Source: M3007 sp031373665 | GTDB lineage: Bacteria > Bacteroidota > Bacteroidia > Chitinophagales > Saprospiraceae | DNA: 64,000 bases | Assembly (NCBI GenBank): GCA_031373665.1 | Contig: JANMMZ010000113.1 | Coordinates: 1-64,000, forward strand | Direction: 5' to 3' | Part shown: positions 1-9,316 of the stretch, in pieces | Layout of the letters: each line of letters begins with the position of its first letter | How positions within the stretch are numbered: position 1 is the stretch's first letter | Translations under genes and position numbers: made by a program | Notes under the pieces: generated by a model | Told to the model about the DNA's origin: nothing | The model's input: only the letters and a program-made list of their open reading frames with translations | Database searches by the model: none

Positions 1-535
1 ATTTCCAGTTAGTTTGGCTTGTGTAGTTGTCTCCGTTTCTCTACGACATGACAGACCGAGGGGAGGGAGTGGATTCAATACCGCGTCTGTCCTATCCTGT
101 GTAATACTATGAAAATGCGCAAATTTTCTGCTCCCTAAAGATGAGCGGTTACGAGATATGATTCGCGCTTAACTTAACGACATTGCCCAAAAGAGGGGTT
201 GCTTGATCCGCCTCTATTTAGGGCCAATCGGGGTTTTTCTAAGGCTCTGAAGTAGGAAAAGGGAATAAACGATGTGGCGATTTTGCCTACTTAATTGGCC
301 TTATCTAAATTCCGACGGAGCGCTCAAAAAATGCGGCCGCAGGCAAAATTTGGTTTTTTAAAAACTGTCTGAGCCATGAGTAGAATCAGGGCATAGCCCT
401 CGTACGATCATGCGGCGAGTTTTTTTAAAAATCTAAATTTTAGCATTTTTTGAGCAGCGGAGTCGTGGAATTTAGATAAAGCCAAGTCTTTTGGGTTACT
501 TTTTTGACGAAAAAAGTGACAAAAGTAAAAAGGCA
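1..535. repeat. Long dispersed repeat, copy 1, split by an insert
   Basis: Bases 3-140 match 7157-7294 over 138 bp with one mismatch and no gaps. The match resumes at 453-535 (counterpart 7295-7379), so copy 1 carries about 312 extra bp (141-452). The insert has an imperfect inverted repeat (about 300-335 against 443-480) and short GC-rich palindromes, as in REP or MITE-like elements. A hairpin ACTTTTTTGACGAAAAAAGT lies at 498-517. No coding sequence is visible here. The remaining stretch up to the thrS stop (540-673) shows nothing recognisable. Confidence 0.8.
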
Positions 536-673
536 TGTAGTGATTTTAACTAGTGAACATTATGCTGCTGTACTTTATGCTCATTTTTAAATCATTCCTA
601 CTTTTATCTTGCTTTTTACCTCTAAAGTGGAGTAAGTTATTTAATCCGTATTACTAAACTAGATCCCAAAACT

Positions 674-718
674 TGGCGACACGAGCCCCCGATTTTACCC
701 ATCAGACCCATGTCGCCA
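674..718 (-). terminator. Possible terminator of thrS
   Basis: An 8-bp inverted repeat TGGCGACA/TGTCGCCA (674-681, 711-718) lies just downstream of the thrS stop on the minus strand. It is followed by a short AAGTTTTG tract. The loop is long (29 nt) and the T run short, so this is a weak call. Confidence 0.35.
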
Positions 719-728
719 TCTCTATTAT

Positions 729-2648
729 TTACAACATATCTTTCAGCATCTTTGCAAACGCATCTACACTGAAAACGCCTTGGTCGCCTTCGCCTTGCTT
801 GCGAACGCTGACAGTACCGGCTTCTACTTCTTTTTCACCCACCACCAATAGGAATGGAATACGCTTCAACTCGTTATCACGTATTTTACGGCCTATGGTT
901 TCATTTCTGTCATCCACCACACCGCGTAGGTCTTCGGCCTCCAAGGCTTGTTTTACCTGATAAGAGTATTCTACAAATTTATCAGAAACTGGGAGGATCG
1001 CAAATTGCTCTGGTGATAGCCAAAGCGGGAATTTGCCCGCGCAGTTCTCAATCAAAACGCCCATGAATCGCTCCATAGATCCAAACGGTGCACGGTGTAT
1101 CATCACTGGGCGGTGTTCTGCATTATCTGCACCGATATAGGTCAGGTTAAACCTTTCTGGAAGGTTGTAATCCACCTGAATCGTACCCAATTGCCAAGAT
1201 CGGCCGAGGGCATCTTTCACCATGAAATCTAGTTTAGGGCCATAGAAAGCGGCTTCGCCGAGTTCTTTGACGGTTACTAAACCTACCTCATCGGCAGCAT
1301 CTATAATGGCTTGTTCTGCTTTTTGCCAATTTTCATCAGTACCGATGTATTTGGTCTTATTGTCTGGATCGCGAAGGCTGATTTGAGCCGTGAAATCTTC
1401 AAAACCAAGTTTTTTTAAAACAAACCGAGTCAATTCCAATACACCCAAAAACTCCTCTTTTAGTTGCTCTTCGGTGCAAAAAATGTGGGCATCGTCTTGA
1501 GTAAATCCACGCACACGAGTGAGGCCATGCAATTCGCCCGATTGCTCATAGCGATACACGGTGCCAAATTCTGCGATCCGCACTGGTAACTCGCGATAGG
1601 AGCGTGGGCGGTATCCGTATATTTCGCAGTGGTGGGGGCAGTTCATGGGTTTGAGCAAAAACTCTTCCCCTTCTTGGGGCGTAAAGATGGGTTGGAATGA
1701 ATCCGCGCCGTATTTTTCCCAGTGGCCAGAAGTGACGTATAGTTTTTTAGAGCCAATATGAGGCGTAATCACGGGGGTATAACCGCGTTTGATTTGTTCT
1801 TTTTTCAAGAAATCTTCCAATCGCTGGCGCACAGCCGTGCCTTTGGGCAACCAAAGCGGCAAACCTGCGCCCACTTTTTCAGAGAACATGAACAATTCTA
1901 GTTCTTGACCCAGTTTACGGTGGTCGCGTTTTTTGGCTTCCTCGAGCAGCACCAGATACTCCTCCAATTCCTTTTGTTTCGGAAATGTGATGGCATACAG
2001 GCGGGTCAATTGTTTGCGTTTTTCATCGCCTCGCCAGTAAGCCCCAGCGAGGTTCATGATTTTTACTGCTTTGATGGGCTCAGTACTAGGTATGTGCGGC
2101 CCACGGCAAAGGTCAACAAAGTTGCCTTGCTGATAAAAAGTAATAGAGCCATCGTCTAAGCCCTCAAGGAGTTCGAGTTTGTACTCATCATTTTTTTCTG
2201 TGAAATACTTGATCGCGTCGGCTTTTGAGACGGAGGTGCGCTTGAATTCGCTTTTAGTACGCGCCAACTCAAGTACTTTTTGTTCCATCGCCGCAAAATC
2301 GGCAGGAGTCAACATCTTGTCGCCGGTGTCAATGTCGTAGTAAAAACCATTGTCAATAGCAGGGCCGATACCAAATTTAGTACCTGGGTGCAATGCCTCA
2401 ATGGCTTCGGCTAGTAAGTGCGCCGATGAGTGCCAGAAGGTTTGTTTGCCCTCTTTGTCGTCCCATTTGAGAAAAGTGATGTTGCAATCTGCTTCAATGG
2501 GGCGCGATAAATCGCGGGTTTCACCATTGATTTTGGCGGCCAATACGACCCGTGCCAATCCCTCACTAATGGATTTGGCGACATCCATCGCAGAGGTTCC
2601 GACGGCATACTGACGAATGTTGCCATCGGGAAAAGTAATATTTATCAT
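729..2648 (-). CDS. thrS: Threonine--tRNA ligase
   Basis: Cytoplasmic class II aminoacyl-tRNA synthetase that charges tRNA-Thr. The 639-residue length is normal. Visible parts are an N-terminal TGS domain (about 1-65), the editing domain with HxxxH (H73, H77) and a CRGPH segment (181-185), the catalytic core with zinc ligands C337 and H388, motif 2 around 357-368, motif 3 with GSMERF, and a C-terminal anticodon-binding domain. The frame opens 24 nt further upstream, but homologues begin at MINITFPDG, so the ATG at 2648 is chosen. Nothing like infC or rplT, the usual partners, follows it. A -7 box lies about 85 bp upstream. Confidence 0.97.
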   Translation of the reverse strand: MINITFPDGNIRQYAVGTSAMDVAKSISEGLARVVLAAKINGETRDLSRPIEADCNITFLKWDDKEGKQTFWHSSAHLLAEAIEALHPGTKFGIGPAIDNGFYYDIDTGDKMLTPADFAAMEQKVLELARTKSEFKRTSVSKADAIKYFTEKNDEYKLELLEGLDDGSITFYQQGNFVDLCRGPHIPSTEPIKAVKIMNLAGAYWRGDEKRKQLTRLYAITFPKQKELEEYLVLLEEAKKRDHRKLGQELELFMFSEKVGAGLPLWLPKGTAVRQRLEDFLKKEQIKRGYTPVITPHIGSKKLYVTSGHWEKYGADSFQPIFTPQEGEEFLLKPMNCPHHCEIYGYRPRSYRELPVRIAEFGTVYRYEQSGELHGLTRVRGFTQDDAHIFCTEEQLKEEFLGVLELTRFVLKKLGFEDFTAQISLRDPDNKTKYIGTDENWQKAEQAIIDAADEVGLVTVKELGEAAFYGPKLDFMVKDALGRSWQLGTIQVDYNLPERFNLTYIGADNAEHRPVMIHRAPFGSMERFMGVLIENCAGKFPLWLSPEQFAILPVSDKFVEYSYQVKQALEAEDLRGVVDDRNETIGRKIRDNELKRIPFLLVVGEKEVEAGTVSVRKQGEGDQGVFSVDAFAKMLKDML

Positions 2649-2733
2649 AAAAATTAGGTTTAACCCACCCATACAACAGGCGGGTGTCCGTACACCATAC
2701 GAGCGGTGCCGAACGTTTTGTGAATATTGAGCC

Positions 2734-2742
2734 GCAAAGTTA
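2734..2742 (-). promoter_or_regulatory. Putative -7 promoter element of thrS
   Basis: On the minus strand this reads TAACTTTGC, a match to the Bacteroidota TAnnTTTG element. No clear -33 TTTG lies at the expected distance. The leader would be about 85 nt and contains a short GGTGT/ACACC hairpin near 2685-2700. Confidence 0.45.
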
Positions 2743-2776
2743 TGGTATTTGGATCAGTCTGCCGCGCACTCTTTGA

Positions 2777-5299
2777 TTATTTTGGATGCATCACCACAAT
2801 CTTTTCATTCAATACAAGACCGCGATCTTGATCAAAACCCTGTACGATATAGATCCCATCGGCCAATCCTGAAAGGCTAAGTGTTTGATTTTGAATGTTT
2901 TGTGCCGCTATTTGTTGGCGCAATACGACGCGACCTGTAGGATCTAATATCTGTATATGCCCATTCAAGGGAGTAGGATTTAGGGCTTTAAAAGACAACC
3001 GATCCTTGGCCGGGTTGGGGTATAAACTTAGGGCTTTAGTATCTGAAGTGGGCGTATTGCTTTTTACAATTTGCTCTAAATCAACAGAATATACACCGCG
3101 CCCGTGGGTACCTGCGTATAGTTTTCGAGTCGTTTGCCTTATTTTCAAATCCAAAACATACACGGCGGGGATACCTTCGCCGTAAGGTTTCCAATGGATA
3201 GTCGTAGCATCAGAATAAAAAACACCGATGTCAGTACCGACAATCAGGTAATTGGTCAAAGAATCATACACGATGCAGTTGATTGGCACATTTGGAAGAT
3301 TGGCGGAGATATTGACCCAAGTGACACCGCCATTGATGGCGCGATATACTTTTTTGCCAGCGGAGTACCCACCTTTGGTAGCCCATACTTTGGGCGGATT
3401 GGCTCCATGTATGGCCAAGCGGGTGATGTCTTCGGCTCCCGGTATGAAATGGGAACTCCAAGTCTGACCGCCATTGGCGGATTTGAAATAGCGAGTGCCC
3501 CAAGTAGCCGCCATGAAATTGGTATCATTGGCCGAAATCACCACTTCTCGGAGTTTGTTGTCAATGCTTCCAGTGAGGTTTTGGGTTACTTGATGGAAAT
3601 GATCGCCGCGATCATAAGATCGGAAAATATCATGGAAACCCACCACAAATGTTTTGGGATTCACGGGGTTAAGTAGAAACGGTGTTACCCAGTCGCCAGA
3701 AGGATCGTCGGGTAGATTATCTGATATTTCAGTATCTGTAAAGTAGTTGTTGTCAGACCGATAAATGGCATTGCCTCCATAATACTCCGTGTAAATGGTG
3801 TTACTATTGGTGGGATCTATGGCCTGTACCATAGCATCGCCCCCATTGGTATGCTTCCAAGTACCAGAGGTGAGGCGCAACCACCCGCCATTGTCTTGAG
3901 ACCCTGCCGCAATTTTTGGAGTACCTCCCTCCGAAATGGCTATTCGGTAAAACTGTGCAATGCCCAAACCAGAGGAGTGATCCAACCATGTTTCGGTGGG
4001 TTCGTGGTATCGGTAGAGGCCGCCATCATTGCAAAAGAAAATTTCCTCTGGATTGTATGGATTGTGGACAATATCATGCACATCGGCATGGACTTCGGTC
4101 TCGATACCGTTGTTGTACCAGTTCGTTATTTTTGTCCAAGTGGCTCCTTGATTTTCAGAGCGGTGTACTACCACCCCAGAGGTATAAACGATATTGCTGT
4201 CTTGCTGCGAAAAAACAAGGTGTGCATCTTCTGGTAGTTCTGATTTATCTTCAAAAGTGATGCCCCCATCTTTAGAAAGCATAAAACGCTTCCCGGTGGA
4301 GAATCGCAAAGCGACCCAGTCGGGATTGGTTGGGGCTACGATGATCCTAATATCGTTGTAGGTAGCCGTGAAATCGGAGGTTTGGATCCACGTTTCGCCC
4401 CCATCGCTTGATTTCACCAATTGGCTTTTCCCCCAATAATCGTGCTTGGCAGCGTACAAGGTTTGGTCATCATTTGGGCGATATTTGAGGTCGGTGTATT
4501 CGCCTGTTTGGAGGGTGGTCCAAGTAACGGCACCGTCAGTGCTGCGCCTGATACCCTTGTTGGAGGCTACTAAAATGGTTTGGGGATCGGTTGGTGACAT
4601 CACCATGTTATAAATGACATTTTCATCGGCTAGGGTCCAATCCAATCCAGTGGTAAACCAAGATTGGCCTCCATCAGTACTTTTATACACCCCGAGGTTC
4701 CACATCCACCAGCCGCCCTTGTCACCCAAGGAAATATACATGGTGTCAGGGTGTTGAGGATCAATCAAGATGATACTCACAGGCAGGTACGGCAACCCGT
4801 CGCCTAGGGCAGTCCAAGTCCAGCCACCATCTTCTGTTTTCCATATTCCGCCGTCGGGGGTTCCTACGAACAAAATATCGGGATTGGTTGGATGGAAAGC
4901 AACGTGTTTGACACGCCCCATTCCCCAATATCCACCACCGTCCACTACTTCATCTGGCCCTTCAAACTGCCAATTAGGCTGATCGTCGCGGTCTTGTACG
5001 TTTTCATGCAATACTTGCTGCTGGGCTTTCCACTGATCTCGCAAGTCAGGGAAACTGCCATCCGTATGGACGCGGTCGCGCATGAACCATTTCCAGCGTT
5101 CATATTTGACCTTTTTGTTGTCCCAACAGTCGGTTTCATCAGCCGTATATTCATTTTTGAAATAGGCATCTAATTGTGCGCAGATTTCGTGGTAGTTTCT
5201 TGAATGGACAGCAATGTCCAATTCTGGAAGGGTCTGGGCTTGAGCCGCGAGAAAGTTTAGGAGTATAAACCCAATAAGATAAGAGGAACGATTGATCAT
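2777..5299 (-). CDS. Secreted Asp-box beta-propeller protein with T9SS sorting domain
   Basis: An 840-residue exported protein. Residues 1-21 form a signal peptide ending AQA. The body holds about eight Asp-box motifs of the type S-x-D-G-G-x-T-W (for example KSTDGGQSW, KSSDGGETW, SANGGQTW), which mark sialidase/VPS10-like beta-propellers. The last roughly 80 residues (from LYPNPAKDRLSF) are a Por-type C-terminal sorting domain, which directs export by type IX secretion and usually surface attachment. Asp-box propellers are found in both glycosidases and non-enzymatic adhesive or binding proteins, and I see no clear catalytic Arg triad, so the substrate is unknown. A TATTTTTGC -7 box (5319-5327, minus) precedes it. 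Confidence 0.85.
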   Translation of the reverse strand: MINRSSYLIGFILLNFLAAQAQTLPELDIAVHSRNYHEICAQLDAYFKNEYTADETDCWDNKKVKYERWKWFMRDRVHTDGSFPDLRDQWKAQQQVLHENVQDRDDQPNWQFEGPDEVVDGGGYWGMGRVKHVAFHPTNPDILFVGTPDGGIWKTEDGGWTWTALGDGLPYLPVSIILIDPQHPDTMYISLGDKGGWWMWNLGVYKSTDGGQSWFTTGLDWTLADENVIYNMVMSPTDPQTILVASNKGIRRSTDGAVTWTTLQTGEYTDLKYRPNDDQTLYAAKHDYWGKSQLVKSSDGGETWIQTSDFTATYNDIRIIVAPTNPDWVALRFSTGKRFMLSKDGGITFEDKSELPEDAHLVFSQQDSNIVYTSGVVVHRSENQGATWTKITNWYNNGIETEVHADVHDIVHNPYNPEEIFFCNDGGLYRYHEPTETWLDHSSGLGIAQFYRIAISEGGTPKIAAGSQDNGGWLRLTSGTWKHTNGGDAMVQAIDPTNSNTIYTEYYGGNAIYRSDNNYFTDTEISDNLPDDPSGDWVTPFLLNPVNPKTFVVGFHDIFRSYDRGDHFHQVTQNLTGSIDNKLREVVISANDTNFMAATWGTRYFKSANGGQTWSSHFIPGAEDITRLAIHGANPPKVWATKGGYSAGKKVYRAINGGVTWVNISANLPNVPINCIVYDSLTNYLIVGTDIGVFYSDATTIHWKPYGEGIPAVYVLDLKIRQTTRKLYAGTHGRGVYSVDLEQIVKSNTPTSDTKALSLYPNPAKDRLSFKALNPTPLNGHIQILDPTGRVVLRQQIAAQNIQNQTLSLSGLADGIYIVQGFDQDRGLVLNEKIVVMHPK

Positions 5300-5498
5300 T
5301 TTATTTCAATTTTGTGGTGCAAAAATATGAATTTGGCGAAGTATATAAAACACAGACGACACGCTTTGCTAAGTAATGACTAAAATAGTTGACTTAAACA
5401 TCTTGAAAGTATGAAGTACTGTATATATTTGTTACTTGAAGAACGGCCGATCTTATAATCAAATATACCCTTTAGATTGGTTCTCAGAAAACTGCCCC

Positions 5499-6917
5499 CT
5501 ACCGCTTCCGTACAGAAATCCGCCCAATCTTAGCCCCCTGCACATCATCTTGAATCAAGGCTGGTCTATAGTCAGATTCCAGTAATGTTAATCGTATTTT
5601 TTTGAGCGTCAATCCTTTTACGTGCCTTGCATAGATGCCCCAGGCTGGCAATTCGCCAAACATCGAAAATTCGGGATAATCCTTCTCCCGTTCGGGTACT
5701 AGATGGAGGCTATCTTGAGGCACACAAGCCACAGCGCAACGGCCGCCTCCGGCGTGCGTGATCCGTATATCCTCTAACACCACATCTTCAATGGCATGAT
5801 CCGTCAAACCAACGATGGATGAAGGCATCAAGTTGTGCGGTTCTTTCACGGGTGGCCCAGGCAGGGCATAGCCCTCATCGGGTCTTCCTTTGGGTACTTC
5901 TACAGATACATCTTTGATATGAACTTTCCTGAATTGACCCGGTGCTACCCTTTGGTTTCGGTGCCCTAACCGCAAAAAAATGGCATTTCCAGTGTTTTTT
6001 GCGCGAATATGCTTGATTTCGACATCCTCTAAAACGCCCCCATCCACTATTTCCAAGGCGATAGCCGAGCGGTAAGTATCAAAAATAGTTAAGTTGTGCA
6101 CTTTGATTCGCTTGAAACCGCCGTAAGAATTGGTGCCAAACTTCAAGGCACTGGCACTGGATCGGATGGTACAATGGCGGATCAGGATGTCTTCACAAGC
6201 CTTGTCTTTTAGGTCAGATTTCAAGCAAATTCCATCATCGGCAGCATTAATATTGCAATGTTGTACCAATGTATGGCGACAATCCACGAGATCTATACCA
6301 TCATTGTTCCAAAATGCCATACTGACCACCTTGATCCCATCTATAGTAAGGCTATCGCAACGGCCATAACGCTGTACCCAACATGCCGAGTTGAGCAAAC
6401 TGATCCCTGAAACCATCACCTTAGTGCATTGCTCAAAATCAATCAATTGTGGCCGTTGGCTCTCATGGGTTCGATTGTCTTTGTAGCCACCTGCCAGCAA
6501 TCCCTCTTTGTACATGCGATCCGTATCTGCAGCCAATGCCGTGCCTTGTCCATCTATCGTGCCACGACCAGTGATCGCAATGTCCCTCACTTCTTGAGCC
6601 AATACCAGCGCGTACCACTTGTTTTTATCATAATCAGAGCGGCGCGTACTGCCCAGTAGCGTAGCACCTTCAGCCAAATGGAGGTTGACGCGGCTTTTTA
6701 AGCGGATACTCCCCGATAAAAAGCGACCCGCAGGAACCAACACTTGCCCGCCACCTGCCGCTGTACAGGCATCAATGGCAGATTGAATGGCGACACTGCA
6801 TAAGGTTTCCCCATCGCCTATGGCTCCATAATCTCGAATGTCAAATACTTGAGATTGGGACTGAACACCTGTGGATGTCCAAAATATAAATAAGAAGAGG
6901 TAGAATATTTTTTTCAA
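5499..6917 (-). CDS. Glycoside hydrolase family 28 (polygalacturonase-like) protein
   Basis: Exported 472-residue right-handed beta-helix protein with a signal peptide (about 1-21). The start of the mature part, FDIRDYGAIGDG, is the usual pectate-lyase-3/GH28 entry. Catalytic acids are kept: NND at 204-206 (family NTD), ADD at 226-228 (family GDD), and an RIK-like KRIK at 269-272. The GHG histidine motif is replaced by FGTNSYGG (260-267), so pectin hydrolysis is not certain; rhamnogalacturonan- or other uronate-directed activity is equally possible. It probably works on plant or algal polysaccharide in the periplasm or outside. No SusC/SusD genes are nearby, so this is not a classical polysaccharide utilisation locus. 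Confidence 0.85.
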   Translation of the reverse strand: MKKIFYLFLFIFWTSTGVQSQSQVFDIRDYGAIGDGETLCSVAIQSAIDACTAAGGGQVLVPAGRFLSGSIRLKSRVNLHLAEGATLLGSTRRSDYDKNKWYALVLAQEVRDIAITGRGTIDGQGTALAADTDRMYKEGLLAGGYKDNRTHESQRPQLIDFEQCTKVMVSGISLLNSACWVQRYGRCDSLTIDGIKVVSMAFWNNDGIDLVDCRHTLVQHCNINAADDGICLKSDLKDKACEDILIRHCTIRSSASALKFGTNSYGGFKRIKVHNLTIFDTYRSAIALEIVDGGVLEDVEIKHIRAKNTGNAIFLRLGHRNQRVAPGQFRKVHIKDVSVEVPKGRPDEGYALPGPPVKEPHNLMPSSIVGLTDHAIEDVVLEDIRITHAGGGRCAVACVPQDSLHLVPEREKDYPEFSMFGELPAWGIYARHVKGLTLKKIRLTLLESDYRPALIQDDVQGAKIGRISVRKR

Positions 6918-7156
6918 AATAGATATACGTTTGAGCCCGATGAAAGAGGTAGCAAAGAAACGTATTTTTAGGCATTTGCATTAATCTTCAAAAAAATCTG
7001 GCTCAATGGGATTTATTGAAAACACACGTGGGAAATGTGAAGTTAGACGACCACGCTACTCAAAAATGCCATTCTCCATCCGCAAAAGTTGCATTTATTA
7101 CTTGAATCTGGCATTTCCTCCATCCAGTTTAATTGACCCCTACACTTTATCTTGAC
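6918..7156. other. Non-coding stretch
   Basis: Together with the repeat that follows, this forms a 678-bp gap between divergently transcribed genes. No gene or RNA is recognisable here. It should contain the minus-strand promoter of the GH28 gene; the best candidate is TTTCTTTGC at 6953-6961 (minus), which is imperfect. Confidence 0.4.
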
Positions 7157-7379
7157 TTCCAGTTAGTTTGGCTTGTGTAGTTGTCTCCGTTTCTCTACGA
7201 CATGACAGACCGAGGGGAGGGAGTGGATTCAATACCGCGTCTGTCCTATTCTGTGTAATACTATGAAAATGCGCAAATTTTCTGCTCCCTAAAGAGCAGC
7301 GAAGTCGTGGAATTTCTACAAGAATCTGTTTTAAGCCAAGTCTTTGGGGTTACTTTTTTTGACGAAAAAAGTGACAAAG
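7157..7379. repeat. Long dispersed repeat, copy 2 (uninterrupted)
   Basis: Bases 7157-7294 are 137/138 identical to 3-140, and 7295-7379 correspond to 453-535 with one further small difference (a 12-bp unrelated segment after GGAATTT). This is the copy without the 312-bp insert. It lies between divergent genes and shows no reading frame. The ACTTTTTTTGACGAAAAAAGT-type hairpin is kept. Confidence 0.8.
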
Positions 7380-7534
7380 TTGGACTAAGTACTTCTGTGT
7401 TATGAAAACGACTAAAAAGAAAAAGAATATTAAGAGGAAAAAATGAAACATAAAATAAATAATCAATAAAAAATTGTAAACCAACTACTTATTTATACTA
7501 AAAAAATAAATTAAAAAATAAATCCCTGAAACTA

Positions 7535-7591
7535 TTGACAAATCGAAGAATAGGCCATTACATTTGCAGTGTACTAATGCACTAACACACT
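7535..7591 (+). promoter_or_regulatory. Promoter and GntR/YtrA-type operator of the ABC operon
   Basis: TTG at 7535-7537 and TACATTTGC at 7559-7567 fit the -33 and -7 boxes of the primary Bacteroidota promoter. Directly after, 7568-7591 is an imperfect 24-bp palindrome of the form AGTGT-N14-ACACT (18 of 24 positions symmetrical), overlapping the expected transcription start and ending 4 nt before the ATG at 7596. YtrA-class GntR repressors use AGTGTA/TACACT-type operators, and a YtrA-type gene is the third gene of this operon, so autorepression is the natural reading. Confidence 0.65.
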
Positions 7592-7595
7592 ATTT

Positions 7596-8444
7596 ATGAT
7601 ACATTTTAATAACGTTGGTTTTACGTATCGTCGCAGGAACATGCTGTTCGACAACCTAAACCTAACCCTCAAGCCGGGCTGTGTCTATGGTCTGCTTGGG
7701 CGCAACGGGGCTGGGAAAACCAGTCTCCTCCGGTTGATGAGCGGATTACTCTTCGCACAAAAGGGTAATTGTACCGTGAATGGCCACAATCCAGCCAAGC
7801 GAAGCCCTGACTTTTTGAGCGAAGTGTTTTTTATTCCCGAAGAGTTTGAGTTGCCACCTGTCACGATACGAGAATATGTAAACCTGAATGCTGGATTCTA
7901 TCCAAAATTCGATCTTGCGCAGTTCAATCACTATATTGACGAGTTTGAATTGCCTGATCATTGGAAAATGACAGAACTCTCGCATGGTCAAAAGAAAAAA
8001 GCATTTGCCTGTTTTGCATTGGCCGCCAATACTTCCTTGCTTATCATGGACGAACCAACCAATGGATTGGACATCCCTTCAAAAGCACAGTTCCGAAGAT
8101 TGATCGCCGCCGCTGTGAGCGAAGATCGGGTGGTTGTGGTTTCAACGCATCAGGTGCGTGACCTAGACAAACTGATTGATCCGGTCATTATTTTAGAGAA
8201 AAGTGAGGTATTGGTACATGCTTCTATGGATGAGATCAGCGAACGATTTTCTTTTGGGATCGTAGCAGATACGGCGGGACTTGAAGATCAATTATTGTAT
8301 TCCGAGCCAAGCGTCAGGGGTATCGCAACCATCATGCCCGCCAATGGGCAAGCATCGAGCAAGCCCGATCTGGAACTTTTATTCAATGCTGCGCTCAATA
8401 AACCTGACGAAGTTAGGAGGATAATGGCTGTGCCATTAGCGTAA
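7596..8444 (+). CDS. ABC transporter ATP-binding protein (YtrB-like)
   Basis: A 282-residue cytoplasmic ATPase subunit. Walker A is GRNGAGKT (35-42), the signature is LSHGQ (128-132) with His in place of the usual Gly, and Walker B ends in DEP with D152 and E153. The C-terminal 60 residues have no catalytic motif. It pairs with the membrane protein encoded 56 bp downstream and the GntR regulator after it, the order typical of small-molecule or antibiotic-sensing YtrA operons. Substrate is unknown; membrane-stress or antimicrobial peptide response is the usual role of such operons. Confidence 0.88.
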   Translation: MIHFNNVGFTYRRRNMLFDNLNLTLKPGCVYGLLGRNGAGKTSLLRLMSGLLFAQKGNCTVNGHNPAKRSPDFLSEVFFIPEEFELPPVTIREYVNLNAGFYPKFDLAQFNHYIDEFELPDHWKMTELSHGQKKKAFACFALAANTSLLIMDEPTNGLDIPSKAQFRRLIAAAVSEDRVVVVSTHQVRDLDKLIDPVIILEKSEVLVHASMDEISERFSFGIVADTAGLEDQLLYSEPSVRGIATIMPANGQASSKPDLELLFNAALNKPDEVRRIMAVPLA

Positions 8445-8500
8445 AATTATCAATAGTTTTCAAAAAACGACCTGATTATTTCATCAAAAAAATAAATATT

Positions 8501-9295
8501 ATGCAATTTAATATAAAGCGATTTATCCTATTACTTCGCAAGCAAATTTTAGAAAACAAACGCCTTTACCTGATGGGATTGGCGGCTTTGGGCGGGTTTT
8601 GGCTCATTGTTTTGGCCACTTTTATGTCTCAAGGGGCAGGCATGACTTTCCAGCAAGGGATATTCGGTACGGGATTGCTTTTGGGTGGTGCTGTTTTTGC
8701 CAATCAACAATTTTCAGCGCTTTCAGACATACCGCGCAGTATCAGGTACTTGCACTTGCCAGCATCGCAATTGGAAAAAATATTGGCGGCATTTACCCTC
8801 ACTTGTTTTGTGTTTTTACCTGCTGCTATAGGTGTTTTTTACTTGGTAGAGATTCCTCTTTTTGAACTCTTGAGGGCGCGGATGGCAATGAATCCACACA
8901 TTTTAGAAAATCTACGCTTACTCCCCGCCAAACTTTGGGTTTCTTCTATAGAGTTTTACTGGTTGGGGGTCAGTTTTATGGCTTTGGGTGCTGTATATTT
9001 CAAAAAAGCATCTTTCATTAAGGCGACTTTGGTGTTTTTTGGTGTACTCATTTTCACACAACTGTTCAATGAAAAACTCACGGACTGGTTGGTTCAGATG
9101 CCGCCAGATTATTTGGTCAATAGCGATTTTTTTGTGAGCCTATCTTTTTATAAAAAATCTGGCAGCAATGGCAGCGACACCATTACTTTGAGTGCTGGGT
9201 GGCTTCATTTTTTCAAGTATTTTCAGTCATATTTCACGCCTTTTATTTGCTGGGTATTGGCTTGGTTCCGATTGAGAGAAACAACAGTAGCCTAA
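8501..9295 (+). CDS. ABC-2-type membrane subunit
   Basis: A 264-residue integral membrane protein with about six hydrophobic segments, starting with a cytoplasmic amphipathic stretch and a membrane segment near residues 24-45. There is no recognisable enzymatic motif. Its position between an orphan ABC ATPase gene and a GntR regulator makes it the permease partner of the ATPase. The family of such permeases diverges quickly, so the call rests on topology and context. Confidence 0.7.
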   Translation: MQFNIKRFILLLRKQILENKRLYLMGLAALGGFWLIVLATFMSQGAGMTFQQGIFGTGLLLGGAVFANQQFSALSDIPRSIRYLHLPASQLEKILAAFTLTCFVFLPAAIGVFYLVEIPLFELLRARMAMNPHILENLRLLPAKLWVSSIEFYWLGVSFMALGAVYFKKASFIKATLVFFGVLIFTQLFNEKLTDWLVQMPPDYLVNSDFFVSLSFYKKSGSNGSDTITLSAGWLHFFKYFQSYFTPFICWVLAWFRLRETTVA

Positions 9296-9316
9296 ATTAA
9301 CAACCATTATACTATC

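Noticed and set aside
3134..3676. 180-codon plus-strand frame opposite the Asp-box gene
   Set aside because: Antisense shadow of a repetitive coding sequence; the minus-strand frame has signal peptide, Asp boxes and sorting domain.
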